A stretch of 64,000 nucleotides of DNA from Echinostoma caproni (Eukaryota > Platyhelminthes > Trematoda > Plagiorchiida > Echinostomatidae): the NCBI GenBank assembly GCA_900618425.1, contig UZAN01040018.1, forward strand, positions 32,815 through 96,814, read 5' to 3'. Under the pieces are notes generated by a model that ran no database searches, was not told the origin of the DNA, and saw only the letters and a program-made list of their open reading frames with translations. Shown here piece after piece: positions 22,127 through 33,631 of this stretch. The position numbers and the translations under genes are program-made. Numbering within the stretch: position 1 is the stretch's first letter; each line of letters opens with the position of its first letter.

Positions 22127-23440
22127 TTGTCAGCAATCATCCCCGCAACGTGTGCTTTGATGTCTACTTTTAATCCGCATTACGATATAAGCTATCCACC
22201 GTTTGTTACTCTTCTTAACTTCACTTCGTGTGATGAACCAAGCACAACTTTGCATATATCATCACTGAGGCTCAGATTGTTTAGTGTAGACAACCTGCTG
22301 CCAATAATTCTGCATGGCTTGCGATTCGGTTTTGGCAATAAACCTGTACACATCCATCCAGTCATGGACAGGCAAATTAGACATCAGTTTTAGTTTCCAA
22401 GGTAAAGCTTATCGACAAACGTACGATGTGGTAATGGGAAACCCCATGGGGTCTATCCTAGCTAATTTATTCGTCCAGAAGTTGGAAAGCGAGGCTGAAC
22501 ACATTCTAGACCTGTTTACATTATTAGGAAGATAAGTTGATCATATACTCATCATAAGACAAGACCGACGACAAGTCACCTCTTCTTTTCGAGTCATGAA
22601 CAGTTTGCACATGAATGTACATCTCTCACTGAAGGAACAACAAAACGATTGCGTCGCAAGTTCAGACATTCAAATGACAAAGAGGCAAGATGGAACGATT
22701 AGCAGGGCCGTATACCGCAAAAGTACATGGACTGGTCAATACCTACAAGTTCTTGGTCTCGTACCACTCAATTATAAGTGCGGTATAGTAAAAACACCAT
22801 TCCGTAGCCGTATTTGCAACAAGGATAGTCCAAAAGCGAAGCTAGACCTACTCCAATCAATTATTGTCAAGAACGGCTACCCTGGCAGTTTTAGTAAGAA
22901 GTTCAGTCGGACACCGAGCAAAAACCTGAAGTAGATTCAACGTCTCCAAGAAGAAAGTCTACATTTGCGTTCCCCTCAAAGATGATGATACCAGCTCGAT
23001 CATCCAAGATCCATTGAAAAATATGACAAAACTCTCTTATAATGCTACCAACCCAAGCGTCCTGTACACAATCACATGCAACCCTCCTCCACTCACAAAG
23101 AAACTCCTACCACTGTCCGCCAAATCATTTACCAATTTGAATGTGAATGTGGAGCATCTCACATTGGCAGAATAGATAGGCAGTGGCAGCCAAGGATCCA
23201 GGAGCACATCCCATGTTGGGTTAGATGGACCGAATCACACGGTTACAGGTCATTCTCTAATTTGATTCCTCAAATCCATGTATACACGTACCACCGACCA
23301 CTAACACACACGAACATTAAACCAGTACAAATCCCCACGCGTACCCAAGGACACCGAACACACAAACAACCTGCGTCATCTGTAGCTCGAAGTCTTTTGA
23401 TGACGCATCATGATCCGGTCCCGAGAAGCTGAATGAAGAT
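22127..23440 (+). mobile_element. Degenerate Penelope-like element with GIY-YIG endonuclease
   Basis: The RT region shows FSFQGKAYRQTYDVVMGNPM and GSILANLFVQKLE (22393-22487, the AMGSPLGPxLANxFMxxLE motif of Penelope RTs). A stop-VDHILII at the catalytic YVDD site follows (about 22533). Next come SSDIQMTKRQDGTISRAVYR and KSTWTGQYL (22660-22743), then VKNGYPGSF (22870-22895). A GIY-YIG-type domain follows at 23124-23210: IIYQFECECGASHIGRIDRQ and RIQEHIP, with the CxCG...YIG-like and RxxEH residues. Frameshifts and stops are frequent and the YVDD is destroyed, so it is dead. I see no hammerhead within 500 bp on either side. Confidence 0.9.
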
Positions 23441-24070
23441 CATTAGTCTTACACCAACCTCCGGCTGCTCAGGTTTACGGAATCGATTGTAATCGGAAAA
23501 TGAAAACCTGAACTGGTTGTGCTAGATTACCTGTCACTCACACTGTCACTGCGTTGGCCATGGCAACAGTGTGATGATTCGACCCTGTCCTATTCATGTG
23601 TAACCTGATTTACTGTCCAATGATGTAAACCGTAGTTTTCTGCTGTTTATTGCATCAGTTGAGATGAAGAGAAGTCTGCCATAAATCATGCAACCTAGCT
23701 CTTTTGTGCTCTCTCTTCCGGTTTATCTCGGAAAATGAATGCATCAATTATGGAATAATTAGAATTTGGCACAAATGATACAATCCATACTGGACCGAGC
23801 AAATACGACGATTCGATGATGATACACTAAAGAGTAATCTCTGCTTGGACTTACCAACAACGCAGTCGTAATCATGTACACCATCCGTACATATTCTTAG
23901 ATGACTGATACAGTTCCCGGCATTGACCAGGGGCACACATGGAATAAAAATGCAGCACAGCGAATAAGCTTATTTTCGGTGACTCATCAGCTGACTAATG
24001 CATCACAATTTACATAGCATTATTTTGAATAGAACAGAGGAAGCAAAATAAATGAATGTTATAATGGAGA

Positions 24071-24094
24071 TTGTTGTTGTTGTTGTTGTTGTTT
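24071..24094. repeat. (TTG)n trinucleotide microsatellite
   Basis: Seven full TTG units plus flanking T bases. Confidence 0.95.
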
Positions 24095-24208
24095 TCCGTC
24101 TCAATTTAATAAAGTGGATTTGGCTGAACTTACCACTTGTGTGATTTTCGGTGAATTGGGGAGGTGGACGGTCATGAATGATTTCACAAATTCCTCATGG
24201 GTGCAAAC

Positions 24209-24232
24209 GTGTGTGTGTGTGTGTGTGTGTGT
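24209..24232. repeat. (GT)12 dinucleotide microsatellite
   Basis: Twelve uninterrupted GT units. Confidence 0.95.
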
Positions 24233-25649
24233 ATGTAGACATAATGCGCCCGCAAAACCATTTGCGAAGTCACTGAATATCCTATGGCCCTTCACCTCCT
24301 CTCCTCTTCCTCCTCCCCATCCCACCCAAAATCACATAAGCAACAAGGACCAAGCGTTGGACCCGATGATGAGATCAGCCATATCCTGTGTTGTTAAACT
24401 GAGACCGAACAGAACAACAACAAAAATTTTCATTTGAATGTTCATTTATTTTTTTTTTAAATTTTTTTCTATGCAAAATGATGTGATATAAAATATGATG
24501 TATTAGCCAGTTGATACAGTTGTTTTATGTTTGGATAATGTGCACTAACTTCGTGTATTGTCCGTCATCAGGTTTGATCTTTAGACCGTCAAAATGGAAT
24601 GATTCGAGTAGTACAAAATTCCAATCCTCCCGGAGGTTAGCGTGAACCAAAGTTGACGAAGACTTGTCCTGATTAGGGTGTTATAGATCAATATCATCGT
24701 TTAGGCCGACACTGACTTGACAGAGCCCTCAGAGTCCAAGTTCAACAGTTTTCGAAATTTATCCTTCTCCGAACAATAGTGAATGATAGTATGGTACTTT
24801 AAATACAAGAGTTACCATTGCGTCGGCAACAAGCCGCTGATCAGGGCTTTTCTGGTGGGGGCTCAGCGTGAATCCGGAAATCGACCAAGCCAATCGAGAG
24901 CGGAACGTTCAAAAGCAGAAGTTCCTCACTGCGTCAAGTGAACACGCGAAAAGTAAAGAATCGTCGCAGCGTGCATGTGCACATGAGCCCCGTCAGACAA
25001 GCGGGTAAGACAATTAGATCATCATTACAGGAGAAAGCGAACTACAACGTGATGCGGTTAGGGACAATGGTTAGGAGAGCGGGTAGGATAACACGAACTT
25101 GGTAGTTGGAATGAAATGAAGCCGTTGTGGTGGATGAGAAGCTCCTGGTTAGAACAATATATTGTTTTATCGGTAATCGAGTGACAATGAGGTGGCTAAA
25201 CAAATTTGTGAACGGGAGTGTGTTAGTTGTCGGATTCAACACCGCTACTCTGAAGCCTGCACGGTTTCACCTACTGCTTCACTCGTTCATATTTGTCGTG
25301 GGTTCAACAGTAAGCGAAAATAGTACTATATACTTTTGCCAGGACCACGAATGCCAAAAGCGGGGACAGCTTACTCATGACCGATGCGCCGTTTTCACTT
25401 GGCGTTGAGCACAAAGCGCACAGTAACTAATGCATCGTCTGCCTGAAGTCGTGAGTCTTAATTCGACGAAACATGTAGCCAATCTCCCTAAAACTGCCAC
25501 CCGAATCAACACAGTGGAAGCACGTGATCGGAAAATGACCGGTTGGGCACAAAGAAGTACAGTTTAGAAATGGCACAAATGTTGTTTAAAATGGCCTTGA
25601 ATCAGAACGATCCTAGATTTAAAACTGATTTCATGATCAGTATATCAGC

Positions 25650-25750
25650 ATGGACAGNACGGACTCACAAATACTGAACAGCACAGCGGAATTCGGTGAC
25701 ACTTTCATACACTGCTACGGGCTATCTGAAACCGCACATGCTAGATACAA
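25650..25750 (+). CDS. Candidate first exon of a two-exon orphan gene
   Basis: ATG at 25650 opens a frame of 33 codons plus two bases that ends at a good donor (gtgagc). The product begins M-D-x-T-D-S-Q, with x uncertain because of the N at 25658, and includes FGDTFIHCYGLSETAHARYK. An in-frame TGA lies eight codons upstream, so this ATG is the natural start unless an acceptor near 25674 is used. Phase 2 matches the exon at 26581. I do not recognise the family. Confidence 0.45.
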
Positions 25751-26580
25751 GTGAGCTGTACTTTTCTTTTTTCTATTATAGCATGCTGCAGTACATTCCT
25801 CCTTTCGTTGTAATATACCTCCTAGTGAACAGAGTTGGTAATAAACCCTTGGACTTAATGTAGCCCTACTGAACGCAATCTGGAGTGAAGTAAGCCAGCG
25901 TCTTTCTGCAGAGGAGCATAACGTTAGGATTTAACAAATTTGCGGTGATATTTGTAGGAAACCAGGGACTACTGAGGTAAATTTGGAAGGAGAGTAACTG
26001 TAATCAAAATATTTACCTGACAGTAATGTGGCAGTAATGTAATGTACTGCGCAACATTCGAACATTACGATCTGATTATCGAGAAAGAGAAAATGCAATT
26101 TGCAGGTGAACGGCGATCTACAAAATCTAAATCTCCCAATATGTGACTGCAGTATTTGAAAAACTACTATAACCTTTGCGGTGCCCCACTGAGTTTCGAG
26201 CCTGCTGCTGTTGATAACTTGAATGCAAAAGAAAGTAGGAGAGGGGAGGGACCTCCAGCATGTTAGTGATTGTAAAGCAATTTAGTTACAACTAAAAAAA
26301 AATATGCGGAACACGTGAAGTGTGAACAGGTCGGGCTAAACATTCAACTGCCCCACAACCGCTACGTCGTGCAGTGACGCTATAAGTCAAAATGGAGAGA
26401 TGGCAACGAACGAGGGGGTTGATTGTCTTACAATCTAATGGTAATTGTGGGTTTATTTTGTGAGACAGACAGGAGAGATGAGGAGGAATAGAAGCAGGAG
26501 ATTAAAAATTGCCACACGCTCAATGCTAATCGTATTGTAATAAGAAACGCGACAGTTGGGTACCCTCTGTTTTTGAGCAG

Positions 26581-26776
26581 GTTGGTAGCCCAATTAGAAA
26601 CAAAAACAAAATGCGTGGATCCGAAAGGGAACAGCTCTCATCAATCTTCGTATGAGAGTGACTCTGTTAAACCTAAAATGATACCGCTATCAAATGGACT
26701 CGAACACGTTTTTGATGTCTGTGGAGTACAGTGGAAAAACGATGAACTGATTTCAAAAGAATATTTTTACCCATGA
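26581..26776 (+). CDS. Candidate last exon of a two-exon orphan gene
   Basis: It follows a strong acceptor (CCTCTGTTTTTGAGCAG). Its first G completes the codon from 25750. It then encodes 64 residues (LVAQLETKTKCVDPKGNSSH, later SNGLEHVFDVCGVQWKNDEL) to a TGA. AATAAA follows at 27010. Together with 25650-25750 it gives a product of about 98 residues: hydrophilic, with four Cys, no signal peptide and no membrane segment. The 830-bp intron holds no repeat I can name. Function unknown. Confidence 0.5.
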
Positions 26777-29356
26777 AACTAACTCAAAATTGCACCGTAT
26801 GTTCACTGAAGCATTTCAGCCCATAACAACTGATCCTAACTGCAGAAAAATGGATAGATACGTATAAACTTAGTAATTAGTTACTAGTGAGTGGTCAAAC
26901 AATGGACACTCACTCTGTCCGAACAGTGTGAAATGTCTGTCACCCTGGCATTATCCTAGTGTTATAAATCCACAATTCAGTACCAGGAAGAGGAGAGCTG
27001 TTTATTGCAAATAAAGATAAGGTTTTTAGTAAATTTGCATACCACAGAAACATGTCTCATTCGGAACAAGTCTTCAGAATTCCTACAAGCACACAGGATA
27101 ATTAGTAGAATGGTCCAACAGTGGATGTGCATTCTCTGAAGTTGCAAAGAAAAATCCTTCAATCCACCCACGTATTCTGAGGAAATTCAATAACCGCTTC
27201 TTGATGTGTGCAAACTACTTATTCACTACTATTCACTTATACCTGATTTTGAAGCGTATAAGACCGAATTATACTGTGGTGTAGGGAAGAATCTTATAGA
27301 AGATTTCTGGTCATGTCCTTATGATTGGTGACTTTACGTGTCACATACCATGAATAACAATACCACACCGGAAATATGTTTTCAGGTTTCCGGCGACCGT
27401 TTGTAAAGTCTCGATCAGTGGTTACGATTCTCGAGATTTTCCTTTGCAAACAAAACACACTGGGGCTCATAGAATCAGGTTTAATTATATGTGAAACAGC
27501 ATTCCGGTGCTTCCTATGCATTTCACTGGTGCGTACACGACATTGTAAAGCTGCAAAAGGATTCACTTCGTTTAGACGACATATTCCTATACCTATCGCA
27601 GCCACTATATCGTAAAAGGTGAGTGAATTTCAGACGTCTATACTATTCGGTGAAAATGATACCACGTGTCTCTGTATCTCTTGATATATGCATATTACTG
27701 CTTCCCATCTTGAGTCCAATTATTGCTTGATATTTTTTGGAATATAATGTTATTGCCAGGATATCATCTGGATCATGCTAGCATGGGAAGTGATTCGTCA
27801 TCTGTTTGTAATGGTCACCGCAAGCCAGCTTTTTGCACAACTGGTACCAGCTTTTTAATGAGACTGTAAGACTGTGGATGGATCCATAAAAATGATGGTT
27901 TGAATATATAGCATTTATGGGTGCTTCCTCCGAAATCTGGGGCAATGATTCATTGATGAATTGGATTAGTCATTTGTTTATGTGCGTCATATATGAAAAT
28001 GAACGATGAGACATAATTCACAGTGGAGTGCAAGGTGGGGCTGGGGAATTTGGTGTGATATTCATAAAACACCAAAGAATAAACAGTTTTGGTTGAAAAG
28101 TTATTCAGAAGTAGGGAGTAATTTGAATTGTTTATGAATCACCCATTGATCCGGACCTAGGAGTGCATCTATCTGGAAATGCAGTGGGCATACAGGAAAA
28201 CAGACAATACCGGTTACAGTATCGCACCACACAGCAAGCTGCTTGACCTAAAAAAGTGATTGATCTGCAGCATAAACAAATGAATTATCGAGCGAGTATT
28301 TTTGTGGCGATTACCAACAAATAACGGAATAAGTATTCAAACAGTTTGTAAGGGGACCATGAAGGATATTGGGATTATGATCCAACGGCTTTCACCGATC
28401 AGATTTGGAAAATCTCTTCTCTCGGCAGACTAGACAACAATAATTTCTGCTTTTCCAACTAAGTTTGGAAGTTCCTGGATGAATAATAAATTTAGCTGTA
28501 CTAAATAAATAAATCAGATAACCAGTCACTGCATTCCTTTTTGAAGTACATTCACTAATGTACGGAGCAATTCAGTTAAGTTCGTATCATTGGCATCACC
28601 GAATTGTCTGATCAACACCTGTTTGGCACGAATTAGCATTATTTGAACATTCCGTTTTTGATGCTTCAACAGATTACGTCATCTCTAAACTCACCGCAAG
28701 GTTCTTTATCGAAATATCTTTAAGCAGTACCGGTTTCGTATGTTTCCCCAAATCAGATCAAATGCGGGAGATTACAGTTTGAAAATACCAAAACATGTAT
28801 TATCTACCGCTGGTCATATAAGGCAAGGAAACAGCATCTATTTGTAGCCCTTATCCAGGTTTTTTCGTAGATTGCTATTGCCTTGACATCAACTTGCACG
28901 AGATGGTACACTCTGATTGGCCGACAGTGGTCGGCATCTGAGAGACGGAAATCGACTCCAACGATGCCATAAATGTGTCAGTTGTGAGTCAGTTTGAAGG
29001 GCGAATAGTCCATCGGGTTTCACATGTACAACGCTAGTATCTTCTCAGTTTAGTGCAGAAAAATGGCTTGTACAAACTTTAGTACATTCCTCACTATAAA
29101 AGCACTGTTACCGGTGTTCGGTGAAAGATTAGAACTCTTAGCTTTCTGGTGGAAATCGAATCATTTTTATGGTGATTCGCTACTCAGTGGGAAATCCAAA
29201 ATGTCCCGATAAAGAAGTTATGAGTGAAGGTAGTTGCGGAACCGAATGGATAAAATCCCACTGATTGGAACGAGGTATTCATTTTGATTCTGAATCAAAT
29301 TTTGTTTTCAAAATCCAAGGGTGCATATGAAAGTTTGTGAGGTGCACCAATTTAGA
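26777..29356. other. Stretch without a firm gene
   Basis: A possible 68-nt plus exon (27551-27618) is listed separately. Otherwise I see only short frames in both strands, including a 103-codon minus frame at 27294-27605 whose product I do not recognise. Confidence 0.5.
27551..27618 (+). CDS. Possible exon, phase-compatible with 31346-31549
   Basis: 22 codons plus two bases (LQKDSLRLDDIFLYLSQPLY) end at a consensus donor gtgagt. The acceptor (TTGTAAAG) is weak. The phase fits the exon at 31346, whose first T would complete a Ser codon. Included only because of the donor and the phase. Confidence 0.28.
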
Positions 29357-29617
29357 CTACTGAAATATATAAGGAAATTCCTGAGATAATGGTTCTCCTT
29401 CATACAATCGGTATAAACTAAACCACACAAGCGTCAGATCTGAGAAGGCTTTTTCATGTTGGTATGAATAAATGCCGTCAACATCTTTTGTAATATATGA
29501 AGACTCATATACACTATGGTACACAGAGATGTAGTCTACGTCACCCGTTGCAAAAGGCATATGTGAGCATGTTTCAAAATAGATGCATCTAGCAGAGTAA
29601 TGTAATAATTTAGTCAT
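29357..29617 (-). CDS. Uncharacterised 86-codon ORF
   Basis: Complete from ATG (29617) to TAG (29357) on the minus strand. The product is rich in Tyr, Asp and Glu (YHSVYESSYITKDVDGIYSY) and has no signal peptide or transmembrane segment. The balanced composition is more protein-like than most frames here, but there is no recognised family and no splice support. It lies 35 bp from a ribozyme SINE. Confidence 0.3.
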   Translation of the reverse strand: MTKLLHYSARCIYFETCSHMPFATGDVDYISVYHSVYESSYITKDVDGIYSYQHEKAFSDLTLVWFSLYRLYEGEPLSQEFPYIFQ

Positions 29618-29639
29618 ATTTAGAGCGGATGAAACCTGA

Positions 29640-29765
29640 ACTCAAACTAGGAAGTACTGGACAGCTATTTTGATCTGATTATCGCCTTATCAGTGCGAAT
29701 ACATGCGTCTAACTGGGAATCGAACTCGGAACATTTCAGGCAAGATGCAATCACATCATTCACAT
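29640..29765 (-). mobile_element. Hammerhead-bearing SINE (family D), antisense copy of a head-to-head pair
   Basis: On the minus strand it shows a B box GAGTTCGATTCCC, then GCATGTATTCGCACTG, a decayed hammerhead (29696-29654) and CAGTACTTCCTAG. It faces the plus-strand copy at 29815, giving a second inverted pair like that in calponin intron 2. Confidence 0.75.
29654..29696 (-). ncRNA. Decayed hammerhead ribozyme
   Basis: The stem I strands GCACTG and CAGTAC and the GUC cleavage triplet are visible on the minus strand. The first three bases of CUGAUGA are missing or merged with stem I, and GAAA reads CAAA. Predicted inactive. Confidence 0.6.
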
Positions 29766-29814
29766 AATCAGACCGTTTTTAATTCTCCTATACTTGATGG
29801 ATCACCACCAGTTT

Positions 29815-29950
29815 TGCCAGCCTAATGCGGGCATCAAACCTCGAGCGTTCTACCTCTGAGATCTTCGGTTCGATCCGCAGTCTCGTCGATGGATTCGCAC
29901 TGCTGATAAGACCTAAATAGGCAAAGGCAACTGTCCAGTGTTTCCTAGCT
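29815..29950 (+). mobile_element. Hammerhead-bearing SINE (family D), sense copy of a head-to-head pair
   Basis: The head has a clear B box (GGTTCGATCC near 29869-29878), followed by the family phrase TCGTCGATGGATTCGCACTG, a hammerhead at 29897-29941 and TTTCC. The phrase recurs at 62030-62060 (minus), and the ribozyme region matches families B and C. Confidence 0.8.
29897..29941 (+). ncRNA. Degenerate hammerhead ribozyme
   Basis: Stem I is GCACTG with CAGTGT (29897-29902, 29936-29941). The core is CTGATAAG, and the stem II area is ACCTAAATAGGC. AAA is preceded by C rather than G, and the GUC triplet is at 29933-29935. Stem I and the cleavage site are kept, while one core base and GAAA are changed. 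Confidence 0.68.
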
Positions 29951-31186
29951 TTTCAGTTCAAACTTTATTTGCTAAATTTGTCATATGATCAAAACAAATC
30001 GTCCACTACTATCAAGTTTGGTATGGTCGTCTGGTTTCATGTACCCTCCAGGACATACACCATAGTGATGTGACAGTAACTTGCTCTCTAGATGACCGGG
30101 CCTATTGGTCAAACGTTTGCGTGAAAAACGTGTCAGGTTACCTGAATGAACTTCTGTTTGGCTTCTTCTGCTTTAAGTAGGCTCCATTCAATTTCTGATT
30201 ACCGAGGTTAGATTTTTCCTTGTTGAGTTTGAAAGTGGTCATATACCTTGAACAAATACCTGTTGAGTCCTCAACTCATTACAGAGCAGAATTGTAACAA
30301 CCATTGTTTATACAGGGTAAAATATTTGAACATGTAATAAACCATTTTGCTTGTTAAACGTTTCCTTTTGCGTTGATAAAATGTGATTCAGAGGAGCATA
30401 CATCACTTCTAGATTCTTGAACAAAATTTTGGATTAACCAAAACAAATACGTTTTCGTTGAAAATCACTTCAAGATTGAATCTACCGGTCTCATTGTAAA
30501 TTAGTGACCATTCATGAACAGAAAATACCTTGAATATATTCACACTGTTCAGATACATACATAATGCATGCAAAGGTATGATCCGCAGAAACAACTGGTG
30601 GCCAGAACTTCAAATGCATGAGTGCCATGTCAGGTAGTATTGATGAGAAGCACACTGTTGAACATTATTGTCGTGCCAACTCAAAAGTTATCAATGTTTG
30701 ATGTTCAGTTAAAAAGTAGTTCTCGGTCTCCGTAAGAACAATGTACCTTTTGTTTCTTTCCGATTAACTAGAGGGCTGGTTCTGGTTGGGGAGTACATTT
30801 AACGAACCAAAGAACTCACCCGGATTATTGGACTGGAAACAAAATCGTGTTGCATACGGAGTCTTCATTCATAGCTTCTTGATCGTGAATCAGGAATTCC
30901 ACAAACGAACAACAGCTAAATAAGCTTCATTCACTTGATCTAATCTATTTTTGGAGTGAACTGGATATTCTATGCGAGGGATCCGGTGTTGAAACAATGC
31001 ACTCTATGGTAGATACACATCGTCATCACTTAATTCTCAGGAGGTAAGGCCTAAATTTTGGTGTGTTTCTCTGGCGTATGGTTCACGGTAATAGTACATT
31101 TCGTTTGGCGACCAGTGCCTCACTAGGCCTACATCAAGAGAGAGATAATGCTTGAGAGAAGAAGTAAAAAATGGTATTAAAGTTAT

Positions 31187-31197
31187 GGGGGGGGGGG
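31187..31197. repeat. Poly-G run (11 G)
   Basis: Homopolymer of 11 G. A run of 10 G lies at 62883-62892. Lengths of such runs are often uncertain in assemblies. Confidence 0.9.
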
Positions 31198-31345
31198 CAA
31201 GGAGCATTGAGCGGAATGAATGAATTAAGGTAAGCTCCTGTTGCAAATCATTAACTAGACGTTCTCTGTAAGTCAGATATGGAGGATATGAAAGTTAGTG
31301 ACATGGCAATGTGGAGTTCTGATGTGTAGTATTGTGGGTAAACAG

Positions 31346-31549
31346 TGGCTTCAGTTTTCTACCAGTAAGGATTAAAGTTAACCTTGAAAACAGTTGGAGT
31401 TATCGGACACTACTGCAGTCAGAAATTGGTCGCAAAATAAAAATAAACCTTTTTTCCTATAAATCCACCGAGCGATCATGCGACAACGCAACGTTTTTCA
31501 ACCCACAAGAGGAAGCAGATTTGTGTTTGAAGCTTTCTGGGACATATGA
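31346..31549 (+). CDS. Internal exon of an unrecognised gene
   Basis: About 204 nt between an acceptor (GTAAACAG at 31345, or CTTCAG at 31354) and a consensus donor (gtaaga). It is open in one frame for its whole length (FSFLPVRIKVNLENSWSYRT, then FFNPQEEADLCLKLSGTY). It ends in phase 2, which fits the exon at 31891. The composition is that of a soluble protein. I do not recognise a domain. Confidence 0.5.
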
Positions 31550-31890
31550 GTAAGAATCAAATCGTCAGTATATTTTCAGGGTAAGGTAGACGGGTGTACT
31601 TGGGAGAGTTTGATTGCAATAAAGTGAGAAGAGGATAAAATTGTGTAGCACACTGCAATTAGCGGGAACTGGCGAGGAACTCCTTCCATCACACACTGAT
31701 GACCTTTCCTTGGTTAATGAAGTAGTCACAGATATCCAGACAAGTAGAGGACGGGTGTGGCATTGAATTAACGACGTGAGTATGAAGATGTATTGACACA
31801 GAAATTTGGAGTTTTTATAGTCCCACAATAAGACTTGGACAAGTTTGTGCCCCTAATCTAAATACAGTACGTAACAGTGTTGCAGACGAG

Positions 31891-32059
31891 CATTAACATG
31901 GAGAATGGAACGCTGCCCGTGATAGGAAATTTGGTTGAAGTCACTGATGTTCACGGAGCACGTGAGAGCATCAAATACAATTTTTTACACAGTATTGAAG
32001 CGTGTCACTTTCGAAACAGTTTAACTAAATTTTCCTTTATTCCTTTTCTGGGAGGGAAA
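31891..32059 (+). CDS. Internal exon following 31346-31549
   Basis: Using the AG at 31889-31890, the first C completes an Asp codon. The frame then runs INMENGTLPVIGNLVEVTDV to FSFIPFLGGK, ending in phase 0 at gtaaac. An alternative acceptor is TGTTGCAG at 31885, but its phase does not match. Frame, sites and phase support one gene with the previous exon. The product is unknown. The next phase-compatible exon is at 42682. Confidence 0.5.
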
Positions 32060-32969
32060 GTAAACAAATGTTCCACCAATAGTTGGTTATTTCACAGTCG
32101 GAGAGGGAATGATTAAACCTATCTGACCTCGTTGTAACATAGTGATTTGCGTGTACTTTTAAGACACCCGAAAGGAAGTCATAGGATGAAGCACCTTGAT
32201 TGGATTTAATAAGCTTCAGTTCTGTAAGAAGATCTAGATTGACAAAAAAGAGATACGTGAGCGCTTGGTGGTTGTGCCATCGCTAAGGAAGTATATGAAT
32301 GGGTCATATGCGGGAATGAATGAATTTTGAGCTCCTTTAAATGGCACTCAGTTTTCACAAGAAGGAGAATTTTTCTTTTTGTCAAGAAATTCGGAAACAA
32401 ACTATTTTGAAGAACTGTTTTATTATACCTTTGGATAAGATGAGCGATGCCACCGTTGGCTTGCGCCAAGATCGATGATTAGTTTCTTTGTTGCACAGTG
32501 GTTCTTTTAATTCGCAAGACACAAGGTGATTCGAGTGAGTTTAAACTATTACGGTGGTGGTACAACATAAATCGTAATGAAACTTAACTTAACTTGTAAT
32601 ATTTTCACCATGCTTAGAGATGCCCAGGGTCAGAGGTTTCATTCATCTTATCCAAGGTCAACAATTTGTTGGGATTTTGCCACCACATGTATAGTTAACG
32701 TTTAAGTGATTCGGATAAACTTTTAGTATTCAATGTTTTGTCAACCCCAGGAAGAACATTGACCACAAAACCGAGCGTAAACCCAAGGAGTAAAGAGTGA
32801 AAGGTTTCATAATTTTTATTTCATACACTTCTGAGTTCATACTGTGTGCCAAACCAATCACAGTACAACTTTATAGAAGAGGTTTAGTGAGTTGTTCGTG
32901 GACGCGATACTGCCAGATTACCTTGGTCAAGGAAGGTGAAGTTTCGTGGGGAATTAACAACCGGAGCTT
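32060..32969. other. Stretch without a recognised gene
   Basis: A minus frame at 32206-32469 meets a donor-like site near 32421, but nothing identifies it. A short (ACTTA)n run is at 32583-32597. Confidence 0.45.
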
Positions 32970-33445
32970 TAGATCAGCCAAAATCTCACCCGTAAGGCAA
33001 CAGAGCCGTGCAGGAAAACTGTAATTCATCAAGAGCCGGTGTCCGGTTAATCGAATTAGTCCCCTTTTCGACGGGTTAAACCTACAAGGTGCCCAATTTA
33101 CATTCGATCCCCACTGGGGTCGGTGACCAATGGAACAACCAGGAAGGTTTGCCTGGGTGTAGTTCAAACGTTTCTTCTTGGATGNAGCTCTGGGTCAACT
33201 CCCATGAATGAACTGCCAGTGGTTCACGAACTCAATTATAGCCCCAGGTTTAGGGTTTTCTTTTTCTCACTTTGTTGGAAAATCACCGCCACGAGAAGGT
33301 ATTGAGTAGAGCTTACCCAGCAGAAGTTGTTTGGAACGCACGGTCCTATAAGAGCATTTCGCGAGGTATAAGTGAAGCCAGACCGGTACCAGCTCAACAC
33401 ACTTATCCCCCACCTTACTGAGATGTTCGGAGGTGAGGGAATGTA
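32970..33445 (+). repeat. Unclassified interspersed repeat R1, copy 2
   Basis: Colinear with 6205-6640: CCGGTGTCCGGTTAAT, GGTCGGTGACCAATGG, AACAACCAGGAAGGTTTGCC, AATTATAGCCCC and GAGCATTTCGCGAGGT appear in the same order. It is followed after about 190 bp by a CR1-like fragment. It has no conserved frame. Confidence 0.7.
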
Positions 33446-33631
33446 TAATCATGTGATGATAATCATGTAGAATATCAATTCGAGTTTAAGCATATGAGCG
33501 AAAAACTATACAGATCATCGGCAGTCTAACTAGCACGGCCAATTCAAGACTGTTGCCGATGAACACCGCACATATAGAAAAATCGGTGGTGTATTCCAGT
33601 CAAAAAAATCGGTATTCCATCTGAACACAAT

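Larger units (their letters stand above)
23441..25649. other. Intergenic stretch with microsatellites
   Basis: It contains (TTG)n and (GT)n tracts. One minus-strand block ends at a canonical donor (gtaagt at plus 24127-24132) and reads EEFVKSFMTVHLPNSPKITQ just upstream, following an AC-repeat tract that could serve as its pyrimidine-like tract. It is a possible exon of low certainty. A plus block, 25343-25408, follows CTTTTGCCAG and reads DHECQKRGQLTHDRCAVFTW to a stop. It is also weak. Confidence 0.45.

Noticed and set aside
23970..24000. Minus-strand CTGATGAGTCACCGAAAA resembling a hammerhead core
   Set aside because: The spacer between CTGATGA and GAAA is too short to form stem II and the flanks do not pair as stem I.
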